DNA from: Faecalispora anaeroviscerum
Lineage (GTDB): Bacteria; Bacillota; Clostridia; Oscillospirales; Acutalibacteraceae
Assembly (NCBI RefSeq): GCF_947568225.1
Contig: NZ_CANOOQ010000001.1
Span: forward strand, 1,798,001-1,862,000
Direction: 5' to 3'
Length of the DNA stretch: 64,000 bases
Under the pieces are notes generated by a model that had not been told where the DNA came from, made no database searches, and saw only the letters and a list, made by a program, of their open reading frames with translations. Positions 50,362 to 59,384 of the stretch are shown piece after piece (the stretch's first letter is position 1; the number at the start of each line of letters is the position of its first letter). Made by a program: the position numbers and the translations under genes.

Positions 50362-52665
50362 ATGCAAGAAGAAAACCAGGCGGGCCGGCCGGCCACGGAT
50401 TCCGGGGAGAAAATCCCGCCGGAGAACTATGTGTTTGCGCTGGACATTGGCACACGCAGCGTGATCGGTATTGTTGGGGTGCCCCGCGGCGAGCGGCTCG
50501 AGGTTTGCGCCATTGAAATCGCGGAGCATGAAAAGCGCGCAATGATCGATGGGCAGATTGAAGATATTGAACAGGTGAGCCGTGTGGCAGGGTTGGTAAA
50601 AAAGCGGCTGGAAGTCCGGGTGGGTTACCCTTTAAATCGAGTCTGTGTGGCGGCAGCCGGACGCGCCCTGCGCACCTGCGAGGTGCATTTTGAGCTGGAT
50701 CTGCAAACCCCGCAGGTCATCACTCCCGAAATTCTATGCCGGCTCGAGGCCGGAGCGGTGCAGCAGGCCGAACACGAGTTTTCGCCTCCCACTGAAGAGG
50801 AGAGCCGCTCCTTGTTTTATCTGGTGGGGTATTCCGTATCGCGCTATCTGCTCGACAACTACCCCTTGGCAAGCCTGCTTGACCACCGTGGCCAACAGCT
50901 TTCAGCGGACGTGATCGCAACATTTCTGCCGCGTGAGGTGGTAGACAGCCTTTACTCCGCCATGCAAAAGTGCGGTCTTGAGGTTTCGAGCCTGACGCTG
51001 GAGCCAATCGCCGCCATGAATGCGGCGATTCCGCAGAGCCTTCGCCTCTTAAACCTCGCTCTGGTCGACATCGGCGCGGGCACCTCAGACATTGCCGTTT
51101 CGCGCGACGGCGGCGTGGTGGGCTACACCATGGCGACGATCGCCGGAGATGAGGTCACCGAAGCGCTGATGCGCGAATACCTGGTCGATTTCCCCACCGC
51201 GGAGAAGATCAAGCTGAGGTTAGGGCAGGACGACGACATTTCATTTCAGGATATTCTGGGGCTGGAACAGCAGGTTTCTCCGGCAGAGCTGAAAGAAAAG
51301 CTTACCCCCGTCCTGCGGCGTTTGGCAGAAGAAATTACCCAGCAGATTTTAGCGGCGAACGGTGAAGCGCCCAGCGCCGTCTTTTTGGTGGGCGGCGGCA
51401 GTAAGCTGCCCGGCCTTTGTGCCTGCGTGGCAGAGCTTTTGGGGCTTCCCACGGCTCGCGTAGCGCTGGGCGGCCGGAATTTTTCCGCTTACCTGACCAA
51501 GGCCGACCCATCGCTGACAACTCCCGAGTTTGCCACGCCGCTGGGGATTGCCGTTTCTTCCGCGCTGAACCTGATCAATGACAGCTTTACGATTCTGCTC
51601 AACGGCACAAGGGCGAAGCTGTTCCGCAGCAACAGCCTTTCGGTGCTGGATGTTCTGCTCATGAACGGCTGGCGTCACGACCAGATGATTGGGCGCTCCG
51701 GCAAAAGTTTGGTGTTTGAGCTCGACGGAGAAAACAAAATGATCTACGGAGACCACCCTACACTGGCCAAAATACAGCTCAACGGGCAAGACGCCAGTCT
51801 CTCCGATACCGTAAAAGCAGGAGACACCATCATCTTCGAACCGGCGCAGGGCGGCAGGGACGCCACGCTGACACTGGGCGAGATGATCGACCTGCACTCC
51901 CCCGGCACGGTTTTTTTGGGCAGTGAAGAAATCTCCCTTGGTCTGCGCGCTGCGGTCAACGGTCAGCCCGGCACACCGGAGCAAACAATCCATACCCGGG
52001 ACCGGATTCGCACCCGACCGGTCAGCACGCTGGAGCAGCTGCTGTCCTTCGCTGGTATGCCAGAGGGCACACTCTTTCTGGTCAACGGTGACGCGGTGCC
52101 TCCGCACACGCTATTGCACCCCGGCGACCGGCTGGAGCCACTAAACTGGGAAAAATCCGAAACACCCTCACCGGAGTCTTGGCCTGATAGACCCCAGACC
52201 GACGCTCTCCCAGCCGCGCCAATTCAGCCGTTGACACCTACCTCACAGCCAGATCTGGTCGATTTACTGGAGTTGGAAGCGAGGAATTCGGCACAAAAAA
52301 AATCACTGGGATTACAGGCACAGAACGCTGCCGGATTGTTACCGGCGTTCCAGAAAGAATCCCCCGGGCGGACCACAGAAGATTCTGTACCGCCGCAGGC
52401 ACAGGAACAGATGCCACAGCCGCCAATAGAGCCGACGCCGCCCATCCTTGTCATTCTGAACGGGCGCCCCGTGCGATTAGAAGGAAAAACGGACCGTTCC
52501 CCCTATTGCCTGATCGACACGCTGAATCTGGTGGATGTGGACCTTACCACGCCGCAGGGAGCCATTGTTCTGCGCATCAACGGGCACGAGTCCGGCTACC
52601 TGGAGCCGCTGAAGAACGGCGACGAAGTGGAAATTTACTGGGATGGCCAAACCAACAGACTTTAA
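50362..52665 (+). CDS. FtsA-like actin-fold ATPase with long beta-grasp-like C-terminal tail
   Basis: 767 residues. Residues about 20-390 have the FtsA/MreB actin fold: phosphate 1 FALDIGTRSVIGIVG, phosphate 2 LALVDIGAGTSDIAV, adenosine loop FLVGGGSKLPGL, and an FtsA-like 1C segment in between. The remaining 370 residues are not in classical FtsA. They contain several short segments patterned like ThiS/MoaD beta-grasp modules, each with an xNGxx..LxxGDxxE/I ending: LNGQDASLSDTVKAGDTIIF, VNGDAVPPHTLLHPGDRLEP and INGHESGYLEPLKNGDEVEI. A Pro/Gln-rich linker lies at about 605-700. GGAGG is 8 nt before the ATG. Possible role in division or envelope scaffolding. Confidence 0.75.
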   Translation: MQEENQAGRPATDSGEKIPPENYVFALDIGTRSVIGIVGVPRGERLEVCAIEIAEHEKRAMIDGQIEDIEQVSRVAGLVKKRLEVRVGYPLNRVCVAAAGRALRTCEVHFELDLQTPQVITPEILCRLEAGAVQQAEHEFSPPTEEESRSLFYLVGYSVSRYLLDNYPLASLLDHRGQQLSADVIATFLPREVVDSLYSAMQKCGLEVSSLTLEPIAAMNAAIPQSLRLLNLALVDIGAGTSDIAVSRDGGVVGYTMATIAGDEVTEALMREYLVDFPTAEKIKLRLGQDDDISFQDILGLEQQVSPAELKEKLTPVLRRLAEEITQQILAANGEAPSAVFLVGGGSKLPGLCACVAELLGLPTARVALGGRNFSAYLTKADPSLTTPEFATPLGIAVSSALNLINDSFTILLNGTRAKLFRSNSLSVLDVLLMNGWRHDQMIGRSGKSLVFELDGENKMIYGDHPTLAKIQLNGQDASLSDTVKAGDTIIFEPAQGGRDATLTLGEMIDLHSPGTVFLGSEEISLGLRAAVNGQPGTPEQTIHTRDRIRTRPVSTLEQLLSFAGMPEGTLFLVNGDAVPPHTLLHPGDRLEPLNWEKSETPSPESWPDRPQTDALPAAPIQPLTPTSQPDLVDLLELEARNSAQKKSLGLQAQNAAGLLPAFQKESPGRTTEDSVPPQAQEQMPQPPIEPTPPILVILNGRPVRLEGKTDRSPYCLIDTLNLVDVDLTTPQGAIVLRINGHESGYLEPLKNGDEVEIYWDGQTNRL

Positions 52666-52679
52666 ATGTACCTTTGCTT

Positions 52680-52710
52680 CCCCGCCGCATTTTGCTGCGG
52701 CGGGGATTTT
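52680..52710 (+). terminator. Terminator of the FtsA-like gene
   Basis: CCCCGCCGCA / TGCGGCGGGG followed by ATTTT. Confidence 0.85.
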
Positions 52711-52947
52711 CTGCGCCGCAGCCTCCTATCCTCAAATTCACCGGGCTGTGAGGCATTACATATCCTTTTAGAAGAGCCGCACTTTTTCTGCCGTCTGGGC
52801 TTTCACACGGAAGGGAAAGGGCGCATTATATCATAATTCTATATGTTCTCTTATGATTTTTTATATTTCGCCAAAAGCAATTTTCTATTGTAGTTACTGG
52901 CGAATTTCGATATAATTTGAATCAAGTGGCCAAAAGGAGCGAATTTC

Positions 52948-53724
52948 ATGGATGATTTACTGCTGCAACTAATCGTTGTGTGTACCTGCACGTTTTTGGG
53001 AGGATTTATTGATTCTATCTCCGGCGGCGGCGGGTTGATCACACTTCCCGCATATCTGGCCATCGGCCTGCCCCCTCACCTCGCGATGGGAACAAACAAG
53101 CTGTCTTCTACCGCAGGTACACTCACGGCAACCATTCGCTACATGCGGGGTGGAAAAATCCACCTGCGCACTGCCGCAACCGCAGGCGTGATGGCACTGT
53201 TCGGCGCGGCGCTCGGCGCGCAGCTGAACATGGTGCTGGATGAAGAATACCTTCGCTACCTGCTGCTTGGCGTTCTGCCTGTCATTGCTTTTATTACATT
53301 AAAAAAGAAAAAAAATCGCGGGGAAACGGATGAACATACTTTACTTCGCCCGTCACTGCTGACGGCGCTGTCCATGGGCATCGGTTTTGTGATTGGTACC
53401 TACGATGGATTTTTCGGCCCCGGCACCGGGACTTTTTTGATTTTCTTATTTACCGGACTCACCCGCTTCGATTCCACTACCGCCTCCGGAAACGCGAAGG
53501 TGGTTAACCTGATGTCTAATCTTTCTTCGCTGCTCACCTTTGCGCTGGCCGGTAAAGTCGTGTTTGTTCTGGGGCTGCCGGGCGCACTGTTCGGCGTACT
53601 GGGCAATTACATCGGCTCCGGATTGGCGCTGCGTTATAATACAAAGGTCATTCGACCCATGCTGATCGTTTCTCTGGTTCTTCTGTTCTGCAAGGTGGCA
53701 TACGACATTGTTCTGCCTGCATAA
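52948..53724 (+). CDS. TSUP-family (TauE/SafE) membrane permease
   Basis: 258 residues, about seven to eight hydrophobic helices. Two family repeats are recognised: FLGGFIDSISGGGGLITLPAY with GTNKLSS, and FVIGTYDGFFGPGTGTFLIF with GNAKVVNLMSNL. The family transports sulfite, sulfonates or other small organic anions; the substrate here is not indicated. AAAGGAG precedes the ATG. Monocistronic. Confidence 0.9.
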   Translation: MDDLLLQLIVVCTCTFLGGFIDSISGGGGLITLPAYLAIGLPPHLAMGTNKLSSTAGTLTATIRYMRGGKIHLRTAATAGVMALFGAALGAQLNMVLDEEYLRYLLLGVLPVIAFITLKKKKNRGETDEHTLLRPSLLTALSMGIGFVIGTYDGFFGPGTGTFLIFLFTGLTRFDSTTASGNAKVVNLMSNLSSLLTFALAGKVVFVLGLPGALFGVLGNYIGSGLALRYNTKVIRPMLIVSLVLLFCKVAYDIVLPA

Positions 53725-54011
53725 TTCGACAAAGCAAGATAAATTCAATCCAATTTGGAGAATTTTTCTAAAAATATACTAACCGTATACTTAGAAAGAT
53801 GCTTTCTGGGGGATTTGAGCAGTTTGCTGTCCATTGCGGCGGTTTTTGCCCGCTGACGGGCAAGACTGGTAACCTCTGTTATGGAAACGTATTCCGCGGC
53901 CAAGGAGTTTGTTTGTGTAAGCTGTTCTGCACTGGGATAACCCGGTGCATTTCGCCGAATTTCGGCATAAGCTTGCAAAAAAGATCAAAATATATTACAG
54001 GAGGGAAAAAC

Positions 54012-54917
54012 ATGTCTAAAAAATACCATTTGTATCAAGTCGATGCCTTCACCGAGCAGCGGTTCCGTGGAAATCCCGCCGGTGTTGTGCTGAACGCGGA
54101 TGGTCTGACGGAATTTCAAATGCAGGAGATTGCAAGGGAGCTGAACAATTCAGAAACGGCTTTCGTTTTTTCTTCCGACTCCCCGGAGTACGACGTAGAG
54201 ATACGTTTTTTCACTCCGGTGCGCGAAGTTCCCATGTGCGGCCACGCTACAATCGCATCCCACTATGTGCGCGCGCTGGAACAGAATCTGCCGTCTGGTC
54301 GGATTATGCAGAAAATCGGCGCGGGAATTCTGCCCGTCGATATTGTGAGGGAAAACAACTCACTTCGCATCTCGATGACGCAGGGACTTTTCCGTTTAGG
54401 GCTTCCGTTTGACGAAACACAAAAACAGGAGCTTTGCACCGCGCTGCGCCTTTCTCCCGATCAGCTGCGCGAGGGCTGGCCGATTCAGGAGGTTTCTACC
54501 GGGTTCGGCAAAATCATGGTTCCGATTCTGGACGAGGAGATTCTCGACAATCTGGAGCCGGATTGGGACGCACTGTGCCATCTGAGTGAAAAAATTGGCT
54601 GCAACGGCTATTATGTATTCGCACCGGCCCCGCAAAATGCCGATTACCTGTTCTGCGGCAGAATGTTCGCACCCATCAGCGGCGTCCGCGAAGACCCTGT
54701 TACCGGCAACGCCAACGGCCCGCTGGGCGGGTATCTGGCCCACTACGGATTCCTGCAGCCAACAGACGGGCAGCTTCGTTTTTCAGTATTGCAGGGCAAA
54801 ATGATGGGTCGCGCCGGGATCATTGCGGTAGAAGTAGACCTGCAAAATAACGAACCGGCAGAAATTCGAATTTTTGGAAACGCCGTGATCGTGTTCCGCG
54901 CAGAACTGGAGCTATAA
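54012..54917 (+). CDS. PhzF-family epimerase/isomerase
   Basis: 301 residues. Two-lobed fold like diaminopimelate epimerase. YQVDAFTEQRFRGNPAGVVL at the start, NNSETAFVF with the catalytic Glu (about residue 48), PMCGHATIAS in lobe 1 and EDPVTGNANGPLGGYL in lobe 2. The function in non-phenazine bacteria is unknown. AGGAGGG precedes ATG 54012; the frame extends up to 53799 without support. Confidence 0.9.
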   Translation: MSKKYHLYQVDAFTEQRFRGNPAGVVLNADGLTEFQMQEIARELNNSETAFVFSSDSPEYDVEIRFFTPVREVPMCGHATIASHYVRALEQNLPSGRIMQKIGAGILPVDIVRENNSLRISMTQGLFRLGLPFDETQKQELCTALRLSPDQLREGWPIQEVSTGFGKIMVPILDEEILDNLEPDWDALCHLSEKIGCNGYYVFAPAPQNADYLFCGRMFAPISGVREDPVTGNANGPLGGYLAHYGFLQPTDGQLRFSVLQGKMMGRAGIIAVEVDLQNNEPAEIRIFGNAVIVFRAELEL

Positions 54918-55131
54918 CGAAACCAAAAAGATGCAAAAAACAGATTATTTTGTATGGTAAGTATTTCCTCTTTACAGAGAAAAGAAGCTCTTCTTTTGCT
55001 TTCCCGCGCCGCCTTTTCGATTTCGCCGGGTAAAATCGCCAAAACGCCTCTCTGTGACAAGGGTTTCCCTTTACAGAAAAATCCTTCCTCATTCAGGTAA
55101 AAAGGAAGCCTTCTCTTGAAAAACGAACCCA

Positions 55132-55163
55132 AAAACGCCTCCGGAGCTAACCGGAGGCGTTTT
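55132..55163. terminator. Bidirectional terminator
   Basis: AAAACGCCTCCGG / CCGGAGGCGTTTT with a 6-nt loop, between phzF-type gene and the convergent Ser-rich membrane protein. Confidence 0.85.
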
Positions 55164-55165
55164 GA

Positions 55166-55849
55166 TTAATCAAATTTGTTGCGATAGTATTTATCGTTGA
55201 GCAAACGCTTTTTTTTCGTTGGGAACGGATGACGGCGATAGCGCTTGCGACCCGGGCCACCCGGCGGCGGCCTGCGCAGCGTGCTGAGCAGTACGATCAC
55301 AACGATCAGGACGCCAAGGCCGATCAATGCCCAGGACAGAACGCCCCACCAGTTTGTGGATTTCTGCGTTTGAACCTCTACGCCTGAACCGATCAGATTC
55401 TCTGCCTCACTCACCGTACCGGCCGGCGGCAGAGAAATGCCGGAGGAGGAAGAAATCTCGGAAATGCCCCAAAACTCACCGATCTCACTGCTGGAAATCT
55501 CAGATGAGGAAACCTGCGACGATACCACCTTTTTCTTTACAGTCGACTTAGAAGAAGTGCTCCGGGACGATGCTGTCTTAGAGGATGACGAGGAAGAAGA
55601 GCTTACCGGCTTTTGGCTTACAGCCGAAGAGGACTCCTGCTTTGTCGGCGCACTGCTGGCCGGTGCCGAAGAGGTTTGCTGACCCGGCGTGCTGCCCGGG
55701 ATAGAAACCGTGCCACCCGGGTCTGCCTGAGACTGCCCTTGTCCGCCTATGACCGGCTCCGTTGAGGTAGCCAAAACCGGTGTGCAAATGAGGGAAAAGC
55801 CCAGTATCAGCGTCAGCATAGACACCATTACCTGTTTTCTTCTGAACAT
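55166..55849 (-). CDS. Ser-rich cell-surface protein with C-terminal membrane anchor
   Basis: 227 residues. Signal peptide (VSMLTLILGFSLICTPVLAT, about 8-27), a long Ser-rich extracytoplasmic stretch (about 45-145, runs of SSSSSSSS and SKSTVKKK), then one transmembrane helix (WGVLSWALIGLGVLIVVIVLL, about 170-191) and a basic cytosolic tail (RRPPPGGPGRKRYRRHP). I do not recognise a family. GGAGG lies 8 nt before the ATG at 55849. It may be part of a small leftward group with the 105-residue membrane protein upstream. Confidence 0.65.
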   Translation of the reverse strand: MFRRKQVMVSMLTLILGFSLICTPVLATSTEPVIGGQGQSQADPGGTVSIPGSTPGQQTSSAPASSAPTKQESSSAVSQKPVSSSSSSSSKTASSRSTSSKSTVKKKVVSSQVSSSEISSSEIGEFWGISEISSSSGISLPPAGTVSEAENLIGSGVEVQTQKSTNWWGVLSWALIGLGVLIVVIVLLSTLRRPPPGGPGRKRYRRHPFPTKKKRLLNDKYYRNKFD

Positions 55850-55954
55850 GCGCGATTCCTCCATTGATTATTCCAACACTCTGCATTCCAGAGCCTGCAG
55901 TTTTTTTACACGACTCAGTATAACAAAAATCGTTGTAAAAAGCAATCTTTGGGC

Positions 55955-56272
55955 TTATTTGTAAGCTTTTTGTAACGGAATCTGTTCCAGGAGCTTTTGG
56001 CCCTCCTCCACTGCCGTCATTACCGCGTCTTCCGCGCGATGAGCCCACTGGTCCAACGCGGTAATGTCCCATTCTCCGCCCGCCCCCATTACATGGACGC
56101 TCAGGCTGGTTTTCTGTTCGCTTACCTGCACCAGAATCAGCGGCTGGCTCTGCCCAAAGCCGACCCGCGCGGTCTGGTAATCCACCATAATAATCCCGCA
56201 CACCAGTATGATCAGGCAGAGTGTTGCGAAAAAAGACGCCCAAAAGCAACGTGTCTCTTTTACATCCTTCAA
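55955..56272 (-). CDS. Small membrane-anchored protein downstream of spoIIP
   Basis: 105 residues. One N-terminal transmembrane helix (FWASFFATLCLIILVCGIIMV, about 10-30) and a C-terminal extracytoplasmic domain of about 70 residues with an amphipathic helix (DAVMTAVEEGQKLLEQI). The start is TTG behind GGAG at 9 nt. It lies 74 bp downstream of spoIIP, which suggests a sporulation role, but no family is recognised. Confidence 0.6.
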   Translation of the reverse strand: MKDVKETRCFWASFFATLCLIILVCGIIMVDYQTARVGFGQSQPLILVQVSEQKTSLSVHVMGAGGEWDITALDQWAHRAEDAVMTAVEEGQKLLEQIPLQKAYK

Positions 56273-56346
56273 AATTTTTACTCCTTCTTACTTATCAATA
56301 TCACTATAAAAAGATATTCCGTTCTTCCCCTTCCTTTGGTTGGGAG

Positions 56347-57513
56347 TTACTTCAGCCCCAAAAGTGTTTTTGCGAGGGCCGCGCCGAACATCTCGCCGGA
56401 GTAAACCGCTTCGTCCAGCGTATTGACCTCAGTACCAACTTCTACCAGCAAGGAGCCTTTGGTCATATTCAGATTATATTTTCTCGGGCAGAAATTGAGG
56501 GGTCGTGCCAGCCCGGGATACAAATCCGAAAGCTGCTTCTGAACCCGCACTCCAAGGCGCAGATTATATTCCCAGTTTGGGAACCCAAGGGTGCCGTCAT
56601 CGTCGCAGCCCGACAAAATCATGATTTGCGCCGCTTTTTTTCCGTTGATCACAGCCGTAGGCTTATACCGCGTGCCATTTGAGGCCGTCATCGAATCGCG
56701 GTGAATGTCCAGAGTGACCTGAATGCTGGGGTACTGCTTTAGATTCTTAGACATGGTTTGCGCGGAACGGATATAAGAGCCGTTGTACGCCGGAGAATCA
56801 TGAATGGTGGTATCGTGCACCACGCCGATCCCGACCGCTTTTAGCTGTGCCGCAATCGCATTACCCACCATTACCACGCTCCGGGTACCGTCTGTGCTTC
56901 TGCTTTCGGAACCAGCCGGAACGGAAGCGGCCTCCTGCAGCAGGTACGCTTCTGTTGTATGGGTGTGGTAAATCAGCACCTGTGGCTTGCCGTCTGTTTG
57001 TATTTTGACCTCAGGTTGTTTTTCTAATTCAGCCTTAATGTCGATTTTCTGATTTTGATTGGTATTTTTTACAAATACGTTTAGGTATTGTACACCGGAG
57101 TTCTGAACTGCCAGCTCTTGAATTGGTGAGCCGGAACCGCTTGCAGCGGGTGCCTGGCTTTGTGCAGACGAGGTTTGCGAACTGCTTCCCTGTGCGGAGG
57201 AGGAAGAAGATCCGCTCTGAGCCTCCGCCGGGTCACGCACCGCTTCGGAGGATTCCTCCGGCAGGGTGTGCTCAGTTGCAGGGGCTTCTTCGCCGTCCTG
57301 CTCCTCAAGGCCTGTACGCAAAAGCTCTGCCGCTCCGTCGGGCATAATAAAGCCAGCGGCGGCCAGCGCTGCCGTCTCCCTTTGGGCCAGCACCTGCGGC
57401 CCCAAACGCGCAATAAAGCAGGCGACGGAAATTATGGCTACCGCCAGCGCCGCCGCATTGCGCAGCGGTGAATGACCGCCCCTTTTTTTCTTTTTCAAAT
57501 TGATCATTTTCAT
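56347..57513 (-). CDS. spoIIP: Stage II sporulation protein P
   Basis: 388 residues. Cell-wall amidase/endopeptidase that works with SpoIID and SpoIIM during engulfment. N-terminal transmembrane anchor (AALAVAIISVACFIARLGPQ; about 18-37), Ser/Glu-rich linker (about 70-120), then the amidase domain: VLIYHTHTTEAYL (metal His), VTLDIHRDSM and GSLLVEVGTEVNTLDEA near the end. The ATG at 57513 follows GGGGAGAAGCAT. It lies just downstream of gpr, as in Bacillus. Confidence 0.93.
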   Translation of the reverse strand: MKMINLKKKKRGGHSPLRNAAALAVAIISVACFIARLGPQVLAQRETAALAAAGFIMPDGAAELLRTGLEEQDGEEAPATEHTLPEESSEAVRDPAEAQSGSSSSSAQGSSSQTSSAQSQAPAASGSGSPIQELAVQNSGVQYLNVFVKNTNQNQKIDIKAELEKQPEVKIQTDGKPQVLIYHTHTTEAYLLQEAASVPAGSESRSTDGTRSVVMVGNAIAAQLKAVGIGVVHDTTIHDSPAYNGSYIRSAQTMSKNLKQYPSIQVTLDIHRDSMTASNGTRYKPTAVINGKKAAQIMILSGCDDDGTLGFPNWEYNLRLGVRVQKQLSDLYPGLARPLNFCPRKYNLNMTKGSLLVEVGTEVNTLDEAVYSGEMFGAALAKTLLGLK

Positions 57514-57578
57514 ATGCTTCTCCCCAAACAGACTGCTAACTATTGGTATGCGTCAACGCTTGGGGATATACCTTCCGA

Positions 57579-58466
57579 TTATGGTGCGGTCAGCATTGTG
57601 AGGTCTTCTACGGAAAGGCTCGGATTGAGTGCGCGATTGATCCCCATGGCCAGCATGTGGGCCGCTCTGGATACCAGCAGATCGATCTCCCGGGGCGTGA
57701 CCACCATGCGCGCACCGCGCGGCGTCAGCTTTTCTTCGCTACGCTCTGCCTGACTTCGGTCACCACCGAACAAATCTAGTGCCAGCGTTTCTACATCCAC
57801 CACGGTGGGAACACCGATACCAATGACCGGCACGCCCATTGTATGCTGATCAATGCGCGGACGGAGGTTGCCTACTCCCTCGCCGGGAGAAATTCCCGTA
57901 TCGCTCAGCTGTACGGTGCAGCCAAGCCTGGCCAGACTGCGCGCAGCAAGAGCATCAATCACCACGACCGCGCTCGGCTGCAGCTGCTTGCAGATTCCCT
58001 GCAAAAACTCCACTGTTTCGAGGCCTGTATCGCCCAGCACACCGGGAGTGATTACCGCCGCGCCGCGCAGACCGGTCAGCCCCGTTACCCGGGCAAGCTC
58101 ACCTTTAATATGCCTCGTGGCCATCACTAGCGCCGTCGTCTGTGGGCCAAGCGCATCCGGCGTAATTTGCCGGTTGCCGAGCCCCGCCACCAGCACAAGA
58201 CCCTCCTTCGGCAGCAGAGCTGCGATCTCTTTTCGTAAAAGCTCCTGACACTCATCCTCCAGATCCACCGTGTCCGAAATGGGGGGCATCTCAAGCGTAA
58301 CGTAATTTCCCATTTCTTTATTCAGCTGCCGGGCGCCCCTTGGCCCCTCCACACGAATACGTGTAATGGTACAGCTGCCGTGCCGCTCCTGTGTCTGCGA
58401 AATATCGGGGAACGGGTGCGTGATTGTTTCGGTGGCCTCAATTGCCAAATCTGTACGAAAAATCAT
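57579..58466 (-). CDS. gpr: Germination (spore) protease GPR
   Basis: 295 residues, aspartic-like peptidase of family A25 that degrades small acid-soluble spore proteins on germination. It begins FRTDLAIEATE, containing the propeptide-type site. Conserved GLGNRQITPDALGP and GTDTGISPGEGVGN-like segment (LSDTGISPGEGVGNLRP) are present, and the C-terminus carries MLAMGINRALNPSLS. AGAGGAG lies before the ATG. Divergent from rpsT and followed by spoIIP, the arrangement known from Bacillus. Confidence 0.94.
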   Translation of the reverse strand: MIFRTDLAIEATETITHPFPDISQTQERHGSCTITRIRVEGPRGARQLNKEMGNYVTLEMPPISDTVDLEDECQELLRKEIAALLPKEGLVLVAGLGNRQITPDALGPQTTALVMATRHIKGELARVTGLTGLRGAAVITPGVLGDTGLETVEFLQGICKQLQPSAVVVIDALAARSLARLGCTVQLSDTGISPGEGVGNLRPRIDQHTMGVPVIGIGVPTVVDVETLALDLFGGDRSQAERSEEKLTPRGARMVVTPREIDLLVSRAAHMLAMGINRALNPSLSVEDLTMLTAP

Positions 58467-58602
58467 TGCTTTTTCTCCTCTCTTATGATATACTCATTAA
58501 GTTATTAAGGCTTTGCGAAAAGTAAGAAAAAATTCTTGCATTTTATCTATTTTTGTGCTAAGATTTTTGTTACATGACAAATGCGACAAAGGAGGTGTGA
58601 CT

Positions 58603-58869
58603 ATGCCGAATATTAAATCAGCCAAGAAACGCGTTAAGGTAATCGCGGCTAAGACTCTTCAGAACAAAGCGATTAATTCTGCTTTGAAAACAGAGATTAA
58701 GAAGGCCAATCTTGCTCTTGAGGCTCAGGCTGAGGACAAGGCGGAGGCTGTTCGTACTGCGATAAAGAAGATTGACCAAGCTGCTGCTAAAGGAATCCTT
58801 CACAAAAAAACCGCCGCCAGAAGGAAGTCTGCCCTTGCCCGCAAGCTGAACACAACCAGCGCGTCCTGA
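58603..58869 (+). CDS. rpsT: 30S ribosomal protein S20
   Basis: 88 residues, three-helix rRNA-binding protein. Starts MPNIKSAKKRVKVIAAKTLQ and ends KTAARRKSALARKLN, both typical. GGAGGTGTGACT precedes the ATG at 58603; the frame extends to 58513 without support. Monocistronic with its own terminator, divergent from gpr. Confidence 0.97.
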   Translation: MPNIKSAKKRVKVIAAKTLQNKAINSALKTEIKKANLALEAQAEDKAEAVRTAIKKIDQAAAKGILHKKTAARRKSALARKLNTTSAS

Positions 58870-58901
58870 TTAGACAGGTTGTTTTCTGAATCTTTGTATT
58901 G

Positions 58902-58931
58902 AAAAGCAGAGCTTTGTGCTCTGCTTTTTTT
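58902..58931 (+). terminator. Terminator of rpsT
   Basis: AAAAGCAGAGC / GCTCTGCTTTT followed by TTT. Confidence 0.9.
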
Positions 58932-59166
58932 ACTTGGAATACATTTTGGCATCCGCCCCCATCTGCTGATATGAGCCTTCCATAGACTTGTGAAGCGTGG
59001 TATGGTTCTCTCCGCTCCTTTTTTGGGGGAAGAAAACGATAGGATACACTTTTTACCATAGATTGAGTGTGAATTGACTTTTTCGAGATTTTTGGGTATC
59101 ATAAGGACAAACGGATGAATTGAACGAACACAGGGAAGCTTAATTTGTTTTTGGAGGCGTTTTGTA

Positions 59167-59319
59167 ATGAGGAAAAACAATACGTTGGCACTGATCCTTG
59201 GAATTGTTTCCGCTGCCGTTGCGGTAGCCGCGATCGTCACGACCACGCTTCTGTTCCTTGAGAAGAAGAAAAAGGACGAAGAAGAGCTGGAGCATTATTT
59301 GGATTACTCCATCCAGTAA
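59167..59319 (+). CDS. 50-residue single-span membrane peptide
   Basis: ATG at 59167 gives 50 codons: MRKNNTLALILGIVSAAVAV at the start, a transmembrane helix (about residues 6-29), a KKKK stretch and an acidic end (DEEELEHYLDYSIQ). GGAGG lies 10 nt before the ATG, and a strong terminator follows the stop by 16 bp. No family recognised. The good ribosome site, hydrophobic pattern and terminator argue that it is real. Confidence 0.7.
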   Translation: MRKNNTLALILGIVSAAVAVAAIVTTTLLFLEKKKKDEEELEHYLDYSIQ

Positions 59320-59334
59320 GTGAAAGCAAAAAAT

Positions 59335-59382
59335 CGGGCAGGGTAACAGGAGCTTTTGTTCCCGTTCCTGCCCGTTTTGTTT
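59335..59382. terminator. Bidirectional terminator
   Basis: CGGGCAGG (59335-59342) pairs with CCTGCCCG (59367-59374), with inner GGGTAAC / GTTCCC pairing, A-run before and T-run after. Confidence 0.8.
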
Positions 59383-59384
59383 TG

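Noticed and set aside
53799..54011. N-terminal extension of the PhzF protein
   Set aside because: PhzF proteins start at the MSKKYHLYQVDAFT segment, and AGGAGGG lies directly before ATG 54012.
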